Assembly: GCA_029204225.1 (NCBI GenBank)
Contig: CM055113.1
Coordinates: 18,073,746 to 18,137,745, forward strand
DNA: 64,000 nucleotides
From: Diphasiastrum complanatum
Lineage: Eukaryota > Streptophyta > Lycopodiopsida > Lycopodiales > Lycopodiaceae
Direction: 5' to 3'
Shown in pieces: positions 10,548-19,648 of this stretch. How positions within the stretch are numbered: position 1 is the stretch's first letter; each line of letters starts with the position of its first letter. Both the position numbers and the translations under genes were made by a program. A model generated the notes under the pieces. It had not been told where the DNA came from. It ran no database searches and worked only from the letters and a program-made list of their open reading frames with translations.

Positions 10548-11081
10548 TGATATCGATTTGAAGCGTACTTTTCAGCTTTTTTACCTTCCGTTCGTACATC
10601 CGCGCCTGAAATCGATATTGCTTTTTAGGATATCGCTCTCAAGCGCAATTTTTCTCTCTAATTTTCTCTGGCCAATGTATCCGCGCTCAAAACTAATACT
10701 AGAAGCCTGTTTGATGCACTTGAGATCGATATTGCGAGGAAAAAAATGAAAATTTGCGACAATAAATAAAAATTTTGAGACATGTGGCATCATTTCAGTG
10801 GTCCACGTGGCCATTTGTACACATCATTATGACTATTTGATGAGGGGCACTTGCATTAATCAGAAACAACCACATGTCATTGTACACGTGACAACTGTTG
10901 CATCAATCATTATTTGTACGGAAGAGTATTTTCAACCAATCACACGACATGTGTTCTTAAAAAAAAATTTGATTTCTATGCTTGATATCGATAACAAGAA
11001 TACCTTTCAACCTTTTTGCTTTTCATTTGTACCTCTGCATCTGAAATCGATATTACTTTGTAAGATATTGCTCTCAAACAC
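10548..11081. repeat. Cluster of paired GATATCG motifs, left block
   Basis: Forward motifs at 10548 (TGATATCGATTTGAAGCG), 10627, 10983 and 11063 are each followed about 50 bp later by an inverted partner: 10600-10621 (CGCGCCTGAAATCGATATTG), about 10680, 11036-11055, and weakly about 11112. An extra partner stands at 10714-10735. The blocks 10520-10690 and 10960-11115 are also imperfect direct repeats of each other, about 430 bp apart. A short ORF starts at 11109, right after the second block. Confidence 0.7.
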
Positions 11082-11108
11082 ATTTTTCATTCCGATTTTC
11101 TTTGGCCA

Positions 11109-11366
11109 ATGTATCCGTCGGGCCCTAGAACTGCCACTACTCTTTCTCCTTATGATAGATCTCTAATCACATTGCCTACTTATAATATAGATAATAATTC
11201 TTTTTTGACATTATCGGATATATCGGATCTTTTTGATTTCACAGAGGCTGAGACTCTTTGCATTTTGGGCAAAGAGCTTCATGAATTTTTAGATATAACT
11301 GATTTTGATGTTGATGATTTTCTCCCTGGTGGTGACGATGTAAATAAGGATGAAAAGATTGTTTGA
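11109..11366 (+). CDS. Short acidic ORF downstream of a motif cluster
   Basis: 85 codons, rich in Asp and Glu in the second half (ITDFDVDDFLPGGDDVNKDE). No family is recognised. The ATG lies within the last motif block. After the stop, the next frame reads MAVEEMRQKEDDLSSE, then a stop, then FLRFQSQFGFPKPIVYSP, so the ancestral protein was probably longer and has decayed. It resembles the 20885-21193 ORF in position (start just after a motif cluster) and loosely in an opening DN-x-FL-like pattern. A link is suspected, not shown. Confidence 0.35.
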   Translation: MYPSGPRTATTLSPYDRSLITLPTYNIDNNSFLTLSDISDLFDFTEAETLCILGKELHEFLDITDFDVDDFLPGGDDVNKDEKIV

Positions 11367-12027
11367 AAATGGCTGTGGAGGAAATGCGCCAAAAAGAAGA
11401 TGACCTTTCTTCTGAATAGGAGTTTCTTAGATTTCAAAGTCAGTTTGGTTTTCCAAAACCAATTGTCTATTCACCAACCTTATTGACATCAAAAGGTGGA
11501 CACAATATTGAGGGAGAGACAGTAATCAAGGAAGACAAAGCCGAATGCGTAATTTTTGTATCTTATTATCTACTAGTCATTAGGAGAAATTTGGTCTCAA
11601 AATGGGCCCATTAAGAAGTTTGACTTTAGAGAGAGATTACGTAGAGAGATAATAGAAACCGGTACCATTTGGTTGCCATTTTTTGAGTTTTCGGTAATGC
11701 CCACATTCTAACTACTTTTGGTAGAACTAGCTCTAACTCTAGGAATAATTAGTTAAACGTGTTTTGTAATAATAGACATACGTTTATCATATAATCTGGG
11801 GCTGTAAACGTTTACCAAAAATAATATTACAACATGGTACCTACGCCTTAAAGTAATGAATGGTCTATCATTAAAGCCTAATGATCACCGAATTTCATAC
11901 CTAGAGATATGATACGTTCGCGAAAACTCACGAGGCTCTGCTCTACATAAGCACAAACATGACATTAAAAAAAACTTTACGTTTGAATTTCACGCCCGAA
12001 TATCAGTTCAGCACACGCACAGATCAT
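11367..12027. other. No intact gene; decayed continuation and AT-rich spacer
   Basis: The first 230 bases carry the decayed continuation of the acidic ORF. The rest shows no coding signal. A partial motif, AATATCAGTTCAGCACACGC, occurs at about 12000, just outside the truncated end of the H3-like copy. Confidence 0.4.
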
Positions 12028-12180
12028 TCAGATATCCTTCATCCATGGCGGGTCACGTGGCATGCCCCTTGGCCTAGGAGGCGGTGGTGGAGGACGAGGT
12101 CGTGGTGGATTTCCTTGGTGGCCTCCTTGCATTGGGACACCTCCAAGATGAATCCGTGTTGTTTGCTTCGTGTGAGCCAT
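12028..12180 (-). pseudogene. Histone H3-like N-terminal tail, truncated at start of histone fold (copy 1)
   Basis: The frame starts at ATG 12178-12180 and gives 50 residues. It opens MAHTKQTTR, matching the H3 tail at T3-K4-Q5-T6 and R8, with Gly-Gly at H3 positions 12-13. A proline-rich linker with six consecutive prolines replaces the usual H3 tail. It ends with DPPWMKDI and a stop, where DPPWMKDI corresponds to the start of the alpha-N helix in copy 2 (DPP, then LKDIRK). Homology stops exactly at a GATATC, after which motif-type sequence follows. Copy 1 keeps an arginine and a tryptophan where copy 2 has stops, so the family once had an open frame. Confidence 0.65.
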
Positions 12181-12187
12181 GTGCATA

Positions 12188-13842
12188 CCCAATATCGGAT
12201 CAGCGCGCATGTAGAAAGTCAGTAGCTACAGAATGTAGGTCGGGCATGCCACATCGATATTAGACAGAAAAGTCGGAAACTAGTTGATGATAGCGGATGG
12301 GCGTGCGGGAGTCTAGAACATGAATATCACAATTGGGTCGGGCATGCTGACCGATATTGCATGTTGTAAAAAAAAAATCGTTAACTTTTGAAAGACAACT
12401 CGGATTGAGACGATTACAACGCCATTAGAAAGCTCTCCACAAGAGCTTTTTAGCGACATCCAACTTGATCTAGTTTCGAGCTATGGTTAAAGAGATATTC
12501 TCAGTCAAAGTTTTGGATGGTCAACAGTGTGAAAAAACTGGATCTTGAATGGATCCAGACTCCCAAAATACTTGGCTAAGATCTTTGCTCAACAAGCTAC
12601 AAAAGCTAGAAATGGCAAAGCATCCTAATGCAAACTTTGATACACATGAACTTGACAAAGCATTCAAGAAACAAAAGAAGTTAATAAAAGGTACTGGTGG
12701 CAGCCAAAAACAACAGCATACCAGCCCTCCAACAGCAGCCTACCACTTTTGGAAACCTCTTAAGATCATACACAAAAGCTTGAAGACAATACACATAGCA
12801 ATGCTCTCAATCAAGGAAGAAACTGTGACAATGATCTATTGATCTCTCTCAACGATACAATAAGTTTCTCCAACCTATTCTCCACGAATTTCAGCCTGAT
12901 ATATGTGAGAGAGATGACTCTCTCTCCTCTCTCTAGAACTTAGAACCCAATTTTAGGGCACCAGTAGCCTAAAATAGCCAATTTTGCCCTATATGTCCAA
13001 ATAATATGATTTTGGTGTCATTTTGAAGGTCTTGAAGTTTGGGACTTTCTCAATATGAAATATATACTAAAATAAAAGTATCTAGGTCTCTTTCACATTT
13101 GTGAAAGATTAGATCCAAAACTATGTACAAAAATCACCAATTTAGGCCTCAAACTAGCTAGGAAATGTTGACAATTTTCACAAACAGTCAACGGTCAACC
13201 TAATATCGGATTAGCGCGTGGTTGACCAGTTTGATCCGGTCAAATCCTAAGGGCATGCGCCAATCCAATATTAGAGGTTAAATTTTGGGTTTTTTTTTTT
13301 GTGAAAGAGCTCCAAAACTTTGACTGCCTATAACTTTTGAATCGTAGCTCGGTATTAGGTCATTTTGGTGCCGTTGCAAAGCTCTCGTCGAGCTCTTTCA
13401 CAAAAAGAAATTAAAATCCTAATATTGGATCGGCGTGTGCCCTTAGGATTTGAACTGGTCAAACTGGTCAACCGTAGGCTGACATGATATTAGGTTGATC
13501 GTTGACTGTTGATCACCCAAAACTTTGACTGAGAATATCTCTTTAACCGTAGCTCGAAACTGGGTCATGTTGGATGTGGTTGAAAAGCTCTCGTCGATGG
13601 CTTTCTAATGGCACTGTAATCGTCTCAATCCCAGATGTCTTTCAAAAGTTATCATTTTTTTTACAACATGCAATATTGATTCAACGCGCCTGACCCAATC
13701 GTGATACTCTTGTTCCAAACTCCCGTGCGCCCATCCGCTATTGCCTAGTTTTCGACTTTTTTGTCTGATATTGGTTCGATGCACCTGACCTACATTCTGC
13801 AGCTGCTGACTTTCTACACATGCGTTGATCCGATATTGCGTC
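12188..13842. repeat. Long inverted repeat, arms about 345 bp, with nested inverted repeat
   Basis: The left arm 12188-12532 and the right arm 13500-13842 are complementary along most of their length. Examples are TAGAAAGTCAG at 12212 and its inverse CTGACTTTCTA near 13807, and TGCATGTTGTAAAAAAAA at 12359 and its inverse near 13661. Between them lies a second inverted pair, 13187-13311 with 13391-13503. The 967-bp centre contains a 97-codon frame (12549-12842) with no recognised features. The arms carry the paired 20-bp motifs, so the inversion duplicated the array. Confidence 0.8.
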
Positions 13843-14096
13843 TACAAATGGCCTCTTATACTAAATGAAATATTTTAACTTTCAGAAGAAATATTCTAGA
13901 TTCTCCCTTTGGATGGGAAAAGTATGAAGACTCAAATTCGATCCAAAAACTTAACACAACGAACAATGGCCTATACTCACAGGCGCGTTGATCCGCTATC
14001 GACTGCCGAGTTTCATTCTTGGGTTATCGGTTCAGCGTGCGCCTCCTATACTGCCTCGCTGCTAATTTGTACACATGCGCGCTGATCCAATACTAG
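12191..14096. repeat. Cluster of paired ATATCGGATCAACGCGC-type motifs, H3-like copy 1 side
   Basis: Forward motifs and inverted partners: 12191-12210 with 12241-12262; 12291-12305 with 12339-12360; 13201-13221 with 13251-13273; 13421-13440 with a weak partner at about 13476; 13671-13690 with 13722-13744; 13766-13784 with 13819-13840; 14022-14043 with 14074-14096. A lone partner is at 13982-14001. Start-to-start spacing inside a pair stays near 50 bp although the loop sequences differ. The cluster begins 11 bp upstream of the H3-like start codon. Confidence 0.75.
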
Positions 14097-14600
14097 GACA
14101 TCGCATGGACCGCACCAAACAAACTGCTCCTAGCCCACATCAATCGTTCCTCTTGGTCTCCGATTATTTGTTGCCATTAGTCCAAAATATCTCTATGGAA
14201 GTTGAGTACGAATGAGAACAAAGAGAATGAGAGATATACCTAACAATGACAAGAAGTTCTTAAACTACGGGGATTAGTTAACTACAGTTTATGACTATTG
14301 ACTACAAATCAACCTCAAGTGTAGAAATATGGGCAGGAAAAGAGTATTTGGGCAGTAAATATGGTCCAATCACAATCGTTTGTATTGCTTGGTGGGATTT
14401 TTGAAAATCACCAAAATTTGGCCGGGAAAGGAAAAGCAATTTCCATCCGTCAACCACTGTTACAGTTCATCACAGATGGATACTATTGATTGGGCCACTT
14501 AAGCGTTGAAAGCGTGCGAAGTAAAAAAATAGCATCTTGACAAAGGGCCCATTTTGAGTTCTAATATCCCCTAATGAGATCCGTTATGTCAGATTTTATA
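14097..14600. other. Intergenic; partial MITE family-1 end near 14.54-14.58 kb
   Basis: No gene seen. The stretch 14535-14577 (CTTGACAAAGGGCCCATTTT, then GAGTTCTAATATCCCCTAAT) resembles the right terminal repeat of the MITEs at 352-718 and 6366-7164. A left end was not found, so it may be a fragment. Confidence 0.4.
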
Positions 14601-14629
14601 TTGGAGGTTACTTTTTATTTTTATTCATT

Positions 14630-15299
14630 TCAAAAAACAATTTTTCTTGATGATTTTGCAATTTGTCGAGGAGAGCAGAGATCTTTTTGACAAAATTTTA
14701 CAGCAAAATGAATCCCAATCAACCCTAAAAGTGATGCAATAGGCACACAGATTTGATCAAATGAACCAAAGTAAAGTACAACAAGGTTCTCAGACCTGTA
14801 AAAAAGTTGAGTACCTTCCAAAACAAGCAATTAATGCATAAGAACACTCACATCCAATAGCTAGAACTCGCCACCAAAAGACAATGATGATAGAAGTGGA
14901 AAAACTCAATTTTTCTTGATATTTGGATGGAAATCCCATCACATATTTATACTTTTCAAGCTCAGATCTGAGCATATTAGGGCACCTCTGAACTTATCAT
15001 ATCCTAACCCTAACATCTACCCTAATAGGTCATTGGATCCACCCTAACTTGGGGTCAAGATTTTGAGATCCAAAAACAATGTAAAACATGCTATTTTTAG
15101 ATCCTAGAATTTCTCTAGCCTATCCAAACACATTTTTGCCTCATTTCAAAGATGCTATCACAATGTCATATGAGGAATGAACTTATTGGAAAGCATGCTA
15201 TGTGATTTGTCACATGTGGCATCTATTTACATGGCCATCTTGCCAATTACAATGCATGTCAACAAAATTGGCCAAGCTAGAATTGTGAAATTTTAATAC
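14630..15299 (-). mobile_element. 3' LTR of copia element D, outer edge uncertain
   Basis: On the minus strand a purine tract (GTGAGGAGGAG, about 15300-15312) is followed by TATTAAAATTTCACAATTC. The same junction occurs on the plus strand at 57459, so both are LTRs of one family. A TATA box (TATAAATA on the minus strand, 14944-14951) and the following GTGATGGGATTTCCATCC segment are shared with the copy at 57.8 kb. The far end, near 14.6 kb, cannot be fixed because the two copies diverge there. Confidence 0.65.
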
Positions 15300-15312
15300 T
15301 CCTCCTCACAAT

Positions 15313-15606
15313 CTAGCTAGATGATAACATAGCTTTACTAACTAAGCCAAGGGCTGATCTAAGCTTAAAAAAAGCATTCTTTTGAAGAGGCTTTCTCAAT
15401 ATATTAGCTATGCATTCTTCACTTGAAACATGCTCCAATGAGACCTCCTTAGCTTGGACCTTTTCTTTTACAAAGTGGTGAGCAATCTCTATGTGTTTGC
15501 TCCTTGCATGGTAGATTGGATTGGATGCTAGGTGTTGGGGTGAGATGTTGTCATTGTAGATGAGTGGAATGATACCTAATCTGATCACCTTGAGCTCCTC
15601 AAACAA
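15313..15606 (-). pseudogene. Copia RNase H C-terminal part (element D)
   Basis: A 97-residue frame with the copia RNase H tail: LASNPIYHARSKHIEIAHHF, KEVSLEHVSSEECIANIL, FKLRSALGLV. It continues the 15625-16551 frame after a break between EAEYKALTTTTK and the next conserved stretch. The stop is followed directly by the polypurine tract and LTR, as expected for the end of Pol. Confidence 0.85.
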
Positions 15607-15624
15607 CCTCTTGATCCATAGAAT

Positions 15625-16551
15625 CTACTTGGTTGTGGTTGTTAGAGCCTTGTACTCGGCCTCGGTTGATGAAAGAGAAATTGTTTCTTGTTTTTTTGAT
15701 AGCCAAGAAATCACACCTTCTCCAATGAAAGTTGCAAAGGCACTTGTTGACTTTCTATCCTTCTTGTCCCCTGCAAAATCTGAATCACTAAAAGCATGCA
15801 AGTTAATGGATTCACCTCTATAAAGGATCCCAAAATCTAGTGTGCCCGAGATGTATCTCAATATTCTTTTGGCACATTTCCAATGGATAACTAATGGATC
15901 TTGCATATGTTGACTAAGCTTGCAAACACTATAGCAAAGATCAGGTCTTGTTATGGTTATCCACATTAAGGAGCCAATAAGTTGCCTATAAAGAGTGATG
16001 TCCTTGAAGGATATTTCATCCTCTTTATTGGTCACTTTTACATCATGCTCCATAGGAGTCTCTACATGCTTGATTCCATGCATGTTAAATGTATCGAGTA
16101 ATGAAATGGCATACTTAGATTGACAAATGAAGACATAATCTAAAGATCTAAGTACTTCCATACCCAAAATGAAGTGCAAAAGCCCGAGATCTACCATCTT
16201 GGACTCTTTGGATAGATCTAGCTTAGTTTTCTCAGCACCTTCTAAATCATCTCCACTAAGTATGATATCATCAACATAAAGTAATAAAAGTACAATGCCT
16301 TTTGCACTAAATATTATGTACAAAGTGGGATCATACTCACTAGGAGTAGATCCAATGGAGATAAGAAAAGTATTGAGCCTTGTGTTCCAAGTTCTAGAAG
16401 CTTGTTTCAAACCATACAAGCTCCTCTTGAGATGACACACCTTGTCTTCCATACCTTGCTTGATGAAGCCCTCGGGCTGCTCCATAAATATATCCTCTTC
16501 CAAATGACCATTTAAGAAAGCATTTGACACATCCTTTTGAAAAATAACCAA
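15625..16551 (-). pseudogene. Copia reverse transcriptase and RNase H (element D)
   Basis: A 308-residue frame covering most of the polymerase: DVSNAFLNGHLEEDIFMEQP near residue 7, SLYGLKQASRTW, and the catalytic LLYVDDIILSG with both aspartates of YVDD intact. It runs into RNase H (SDSDFAGDKKDRKSTSAFA, SLSSTEAEYKAL). The upstream polymerase fingers are in another frame (16512-17081) that overlaps by 40 bases, showing a frameshift in the fingers. This is a copia polymerase that kept its active site but not a continuous reading frame. Confidence 0.88.
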
Positions 16552-17081
16552 TCAAAGTGAGAAGCAAGAGCAATGATTAGTTTTATGGTGACCATCTTTG
16601 CCACGGGTGCAAAGGTCTCATCATAATCTATGCCCTTTGATTGAGCATACCCCTTGGCTACAAGCCTTGCCTTGTGCTTATAAAAACTCCCATTTTGATT
16701 CAACTTGAGCTTAAAAACCCACTTACATCCAATTACATTCCTATCCAAAGGTAGATCAACAAGCATCCAAGTATCATGCTCCATCAATGCATTGTACTCA
16801 TCACACATAGCTTGAAACCACTCCTTTGATTCTAAAGCTTCACTAACATTTGAAGGCTCTTCAAAAGATGTGATGAGCTCATAAGAAGAAGTACTTCTCT
16901 CGGCTTGCTTACCCTTGTCCTTGTATGTGAGCCTTAATGGCTCCATCCTTGACCTTGTGGATCTTCTTGGTGTGCTTGGTGTTCTTGGTTCTAGCTCCTC
17001 CTCATGATCAAGCTCCTCCTTGATCTCGGGTACCTCTCTTCCAATAGAGTGGTTAGATGAATCATCTTCAAGCTTATGCAT
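16512..17081 (-). pseudogene. Copia Pol linker and reverse transcriptase fingers (element D)
   Basis: A 189-residue frame. Its first 100 residues are the acidic, proline-serine linker between integrase and polymerase. The rest is the start of reverse transcriptase: DTWMLVDLPLDRNVIGCKW, KARLVAKGYAQSKGIDYDET, FAPVAKMVTIKLIIALA. It ends by frameshift into unrelated residues where the 15625-16551 frame takes over. Confidence 0.85.
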
Positions 17082-17147
17082 TCTAGTCTCATAAAAAATG
17101 ATATCTCTAGAAATGACAACCTTTTGAGAAGAGGGAATGTAGATTTT

Positions 17148-17608
17148 CTAACCTTTGCTTGCATTGCCATAACCTACCATGATCCCCTTCATGGATGATG
17201 GATCCTCCTTGGTTCTTTTGTCCGAAGGGACATGTACATAGCAAATGCATCCAAACACTTTCAAGCTTTTGAAATTAGGCTTTTCTCCATACAATAACTC
17301 ATAAGATGTTTTACCATTTATAGAGCTACATGGAACTCTATTACATAAGAAGTTAGCACATGTGAGAGCTTCTCCCCAAAAAGACTTAGGTAGGCACGCA
17401 TCTAACCTTAGAGCTTTAGAACACTCACATAGTGTCCTATTTCTCCTCTCGGCCACCCCATTTTGTTGAGGATTGTAGGGGCAAGATAACTCCTCCTTGA
17501 TCACAAAAGACTTTAAATTCATTGGAGATATATTCTCCTCCATTATCACTTCTAAAGAACTTGATCTTGTGATTATGATGCTTTTCAATATCCAAAAAAT
17601 ATTGTTTG
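17148..17608 (-). pseudogene. Copia integrase fragment cut by the motif element (element D)
   Basis: Minus-strand frames read IEKHHNHKIKFFRSDNGGEY, then (after a shift at about 17.5 kb) CPYNPQQNGVAERRNRTLCE, FWGEALTCANFLCNRVPCSS and KGIMVGYG, which is the integrase catalytic core and its C-terminal extension. Homology ends abruptly at about 17608 in the middle of a conserved IFKQYF segment, exactly where an AATATCGGATCAACGCGC motif begins. The front half of this element, with gag and the 5' LTR, is not on the other side of the accessory block. Confidence 0.85.
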
Positions 17609-17681
17609 AATATCGGATCAACGCGCACAATATGAAAAGAAACCAAGCAATAACTACAAGGGCATGTCAAATCGATATCGA
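17608..17681. repeat. Isolated motif pair at the copia/accessory-block junction
   Basis: Forward motif GAATATCGGATCAACGCGCAC at 17608-17628 and inverted partner GGCATGTCAAATCGATATCG at 17661-17681, with the same 50-bp spacing as the other pairs. It sits exactly at the break in the copia integrase, so it may mark the end of the inserted block. Confidence 0.7.
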
Positions 17682-17976
17682 AATTTTTTTACCTCTGCAT
17701 CAACAAATTTCAGCTTCGTATATGCTATTGCATGTGGTACTGGAAAGAGTTCCAATATTTTTTGGATATGGCTCCTAGCAATATTGTGTGTGTGTGTATA
17801 ATAGAGTTCATCTTTAAACAAACTGGATTACACACACCCTCATCATTGACATATAAGGACAACACATATAAGCGCCAATGATCGCTGCAATCAGAAAACA
17901 ATAAATTTATGAAAATGAATGTAAAATCAAAATTCATATAAAATATTCAACTTAATAAAATCTGATAGAAATTTAT

Positions 17977-18237
17977 CTACTTTGTTATGTATGGGAGCAC
18001 AATAATTGGAGTCCCCAGTCTGACGTATTGGGGCATATCATCGTGCACACTTTTGAAATCAACAAAATAAAAAACAACCATGAATTGAAGTGGAAACAAT
18101 GCTACATCTATAAGCAGCGGGGTCTGGAAAAACTCCATCCAGTACTGAATTGCTCCCCCTCCTACATTGTCCCCTAGCATTTTATCCCTACTTTCTAACT
18201 CACCTGTATCTAATTTAGAAAGGGGAAGACCCAGCAT
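17977..18237 (-). CDS. Unidentified ORF downstream of the Ser/Pro-rich ORF
   Basis: 86 residues, opening MLGLPLSKLDTGELESRDKM, with a hydrophobic, membrane-like stretch (LLIDVALFPLQFMVVFYFVD) near the middle. It lies on the same strand and 70 bp beyond the Ser/Pro-rich ORF, so it could be the decayed end of the same gene. No family recognised. Confidence 0.25.
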   Translation of the reverse strand: MLGLPLSKLDTGELESRDKMLGDNVGGGAIQYWMEFFQTPLLIDVALFPLQFMVVFYFVDFKSVHDDMPQYVRLGTPIIVLPYITK

Positions 18238-18307
18238 TGATTTTCGGCATCTTAAAATTGTATAGAGGACCTAAAGCTTTAAGATATGTGTTTAACAATT
18301 GGTCATA

Positions 18308-18805
18308 CTATACATATTGAGGAGTATTTACAAAGGCAAGTGCAAGGGGTGAAGGAAGTAATACAGATAAACCACTAAAAGAATTGTCATTCAAAATTGA
18401 TTCTACCTTTACATTTACAAAATCATCTAAATCATTTCCTAGAATAGGAGGTGGGGAACTAATATTTGTGAGGGTAGGAGGAGACTGAGATTTTGAAGGA
18501 GGAGGAGATTTATTAGGAGAGGAAGATTTAGCAGGAGAAGATGGAGATTGAGTTCTAGGAGGAGAAGAAAGAGACTTAGGAGTCACATCTCTGTTCTCCA
18601 AGGAGATCCGATCGATTTCATGAACTCCTGACCTAACAAAAAACATTGTCGAAGCAGTTAGAATCTCATGCAGAGGAGAGCTTTGAAAAATCTCTCGCTT
18701 TATTAGGAGGGTCATGAGACCTCCTCTTCTTTGAAACACTCCTACTCTGTACTCAAAAAACAAGCCAAGATGGTTGAGATTGCTTTCGTTTTCTTTTCTC
18801 TGCAT
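18308..18805 (-). pseudogene. Ser/Pro-rich ORF following the H3-like fold
   Basis: A 165-residue frame. Its informative part is a low-complexity Ser/Pro/Lys region (SPPRTQSPSSPAKSSSPNKS and PPPSKSQSPP) with many S/T-P dipeptides, then a short acidic end (GNDLDDFVNVKVES). The first 50 residues overlap, in another frame, the basic extension described with the H3-like pseudogene. The actual protein may therefore have run fold, basic stretch, then Ser/Pro region, with frameshifts since. Such S/T-P stretches are often phosphorylated, but no function can be read from the sequence. Confidence 0.4.
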
Positions 18806-18861
18806 CTTGTTTTGGAGGAGAGGAATGAGCTGGTCTAAAGTACTCTACAAATTTGTCATAT

Positions 18862-19260
18862 GTGTCCCATAGCCTGAACCACAATGTTGAAATACTTGGG
18901 CATGATGGTCACCCTCCTGGCATGGACAGTTGCAACAACACTATTTGAAAAAAATTTCACTTGGAAATCCTCATATGCAGTGTGCAACGTCTCAATTGTT
19001 GTTACAGTCCATCTCACATCTATAGTTAGATTTCTTGTAACCTGTTTGATGGATCTCTGTATGTGAGCTTTCGGAATCAGAAGATTATTGATCTTTTATA
19101 CCTTTCGAATATCCTTCAGTCAGGGAGGGTCTCTTCATCTGCCCCTTGGCCTAGGAGGAGGTGGTGGTGGATGAGGCGATGGTTGTGGATTTCCCTGACC
19201 CCCTCCTGTGATTGGGATTCCACCAGGGTGGATTCATGTTGTTTGTTTAGTTTGCGCCAT
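18862..19260 (-). pseudogene. Histone H3-like protein, full tail and histone fold with four in-frame stops (copy 2)
   Basis: ATG is at 19258-19260; 133 codons follow in one frame. The tail reads MAQTKQTT then a stop in place of Arg8, Gly-Gly at 13-14, and a proline-rich linker. The fold aligns gap-free with canonical H3 from residue 48: LKDIRK (alpha-N), LLIPK and IQR (alpha 1), DVRWT (loop 1 and start of alpha 2), and VHARRVTIMPK at 112-122. H113, R116, V117, T118, M120 and K122 hold their H3 numbers. Stops are at codons 9, 42, 47 and 55. Loop 1 has H3 length, unlike most CENH3, although Trp replaces Phe84. A +1 shift after codon 133 opens a basic extension (18860-18666) with EKRKRKQ and SKKRRSHDPP, then the Ser/Pro ORF. 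H3 forms nucleosomes with H4; this copy is probably dead, but its family may not be. Confidence 0.72.
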
Positions 19261-19648
19261 TACTAGAGAACGATAAGAACTTTTAGCAAAAAAAATTTAA
19301 GCGTCGTCCATCTGTATATATAGTGCAAATCCGAAATGATTGCATACGTGGTGGTTTGGAATTCCGAGGTTCGGATTACGTTGATGATTACTTTGAGATA
19401 TTTAGAGGCTTGTCAATCAAATCCAATTAAATATCCATCTTTCATAAAAATGATTAGTCGATATGGCTAATGACGACCACAATTAATTTCTACAAAAGTG
19501 TGGTCACATCTACAATTAATTCTACAAAAGTATGGTCACATCTACAATTTATTTATGAAATTGACAAGGTTATGCTATAAATATCCAACCTTTTTCTAAT
19601 ATCCAATCATTATAATTTCAAAAAATTTCAAACGCCATTATGTCATCC
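19261..19648. other. Upstream region of H3-like copy 2, no gene
   Basis: AT-rich sequence with short direct repeats (CACATCTACAATT, at about 19505 and 19538). It separates the H3-like start codon from the motif cluster. I see no clear TATA box at a convincing distance. Confidence 0.4.

Noticed and set aside
12549-12842. 97-codon plus-strand frame inside the long inverted repeat
   Set aside because: Lysine- and glutamine-rich without recognisable pattern or neighbour support; mentioned with the repeat but not called as a gene.
18862-19260. Interpretation as centromeric CENH3
   Set aside because: Trp84 resembles CENH3, but loop 1 has canonical H3 length and the TKQT tail is H3-like. It may be neither, so it is only called H3-like.
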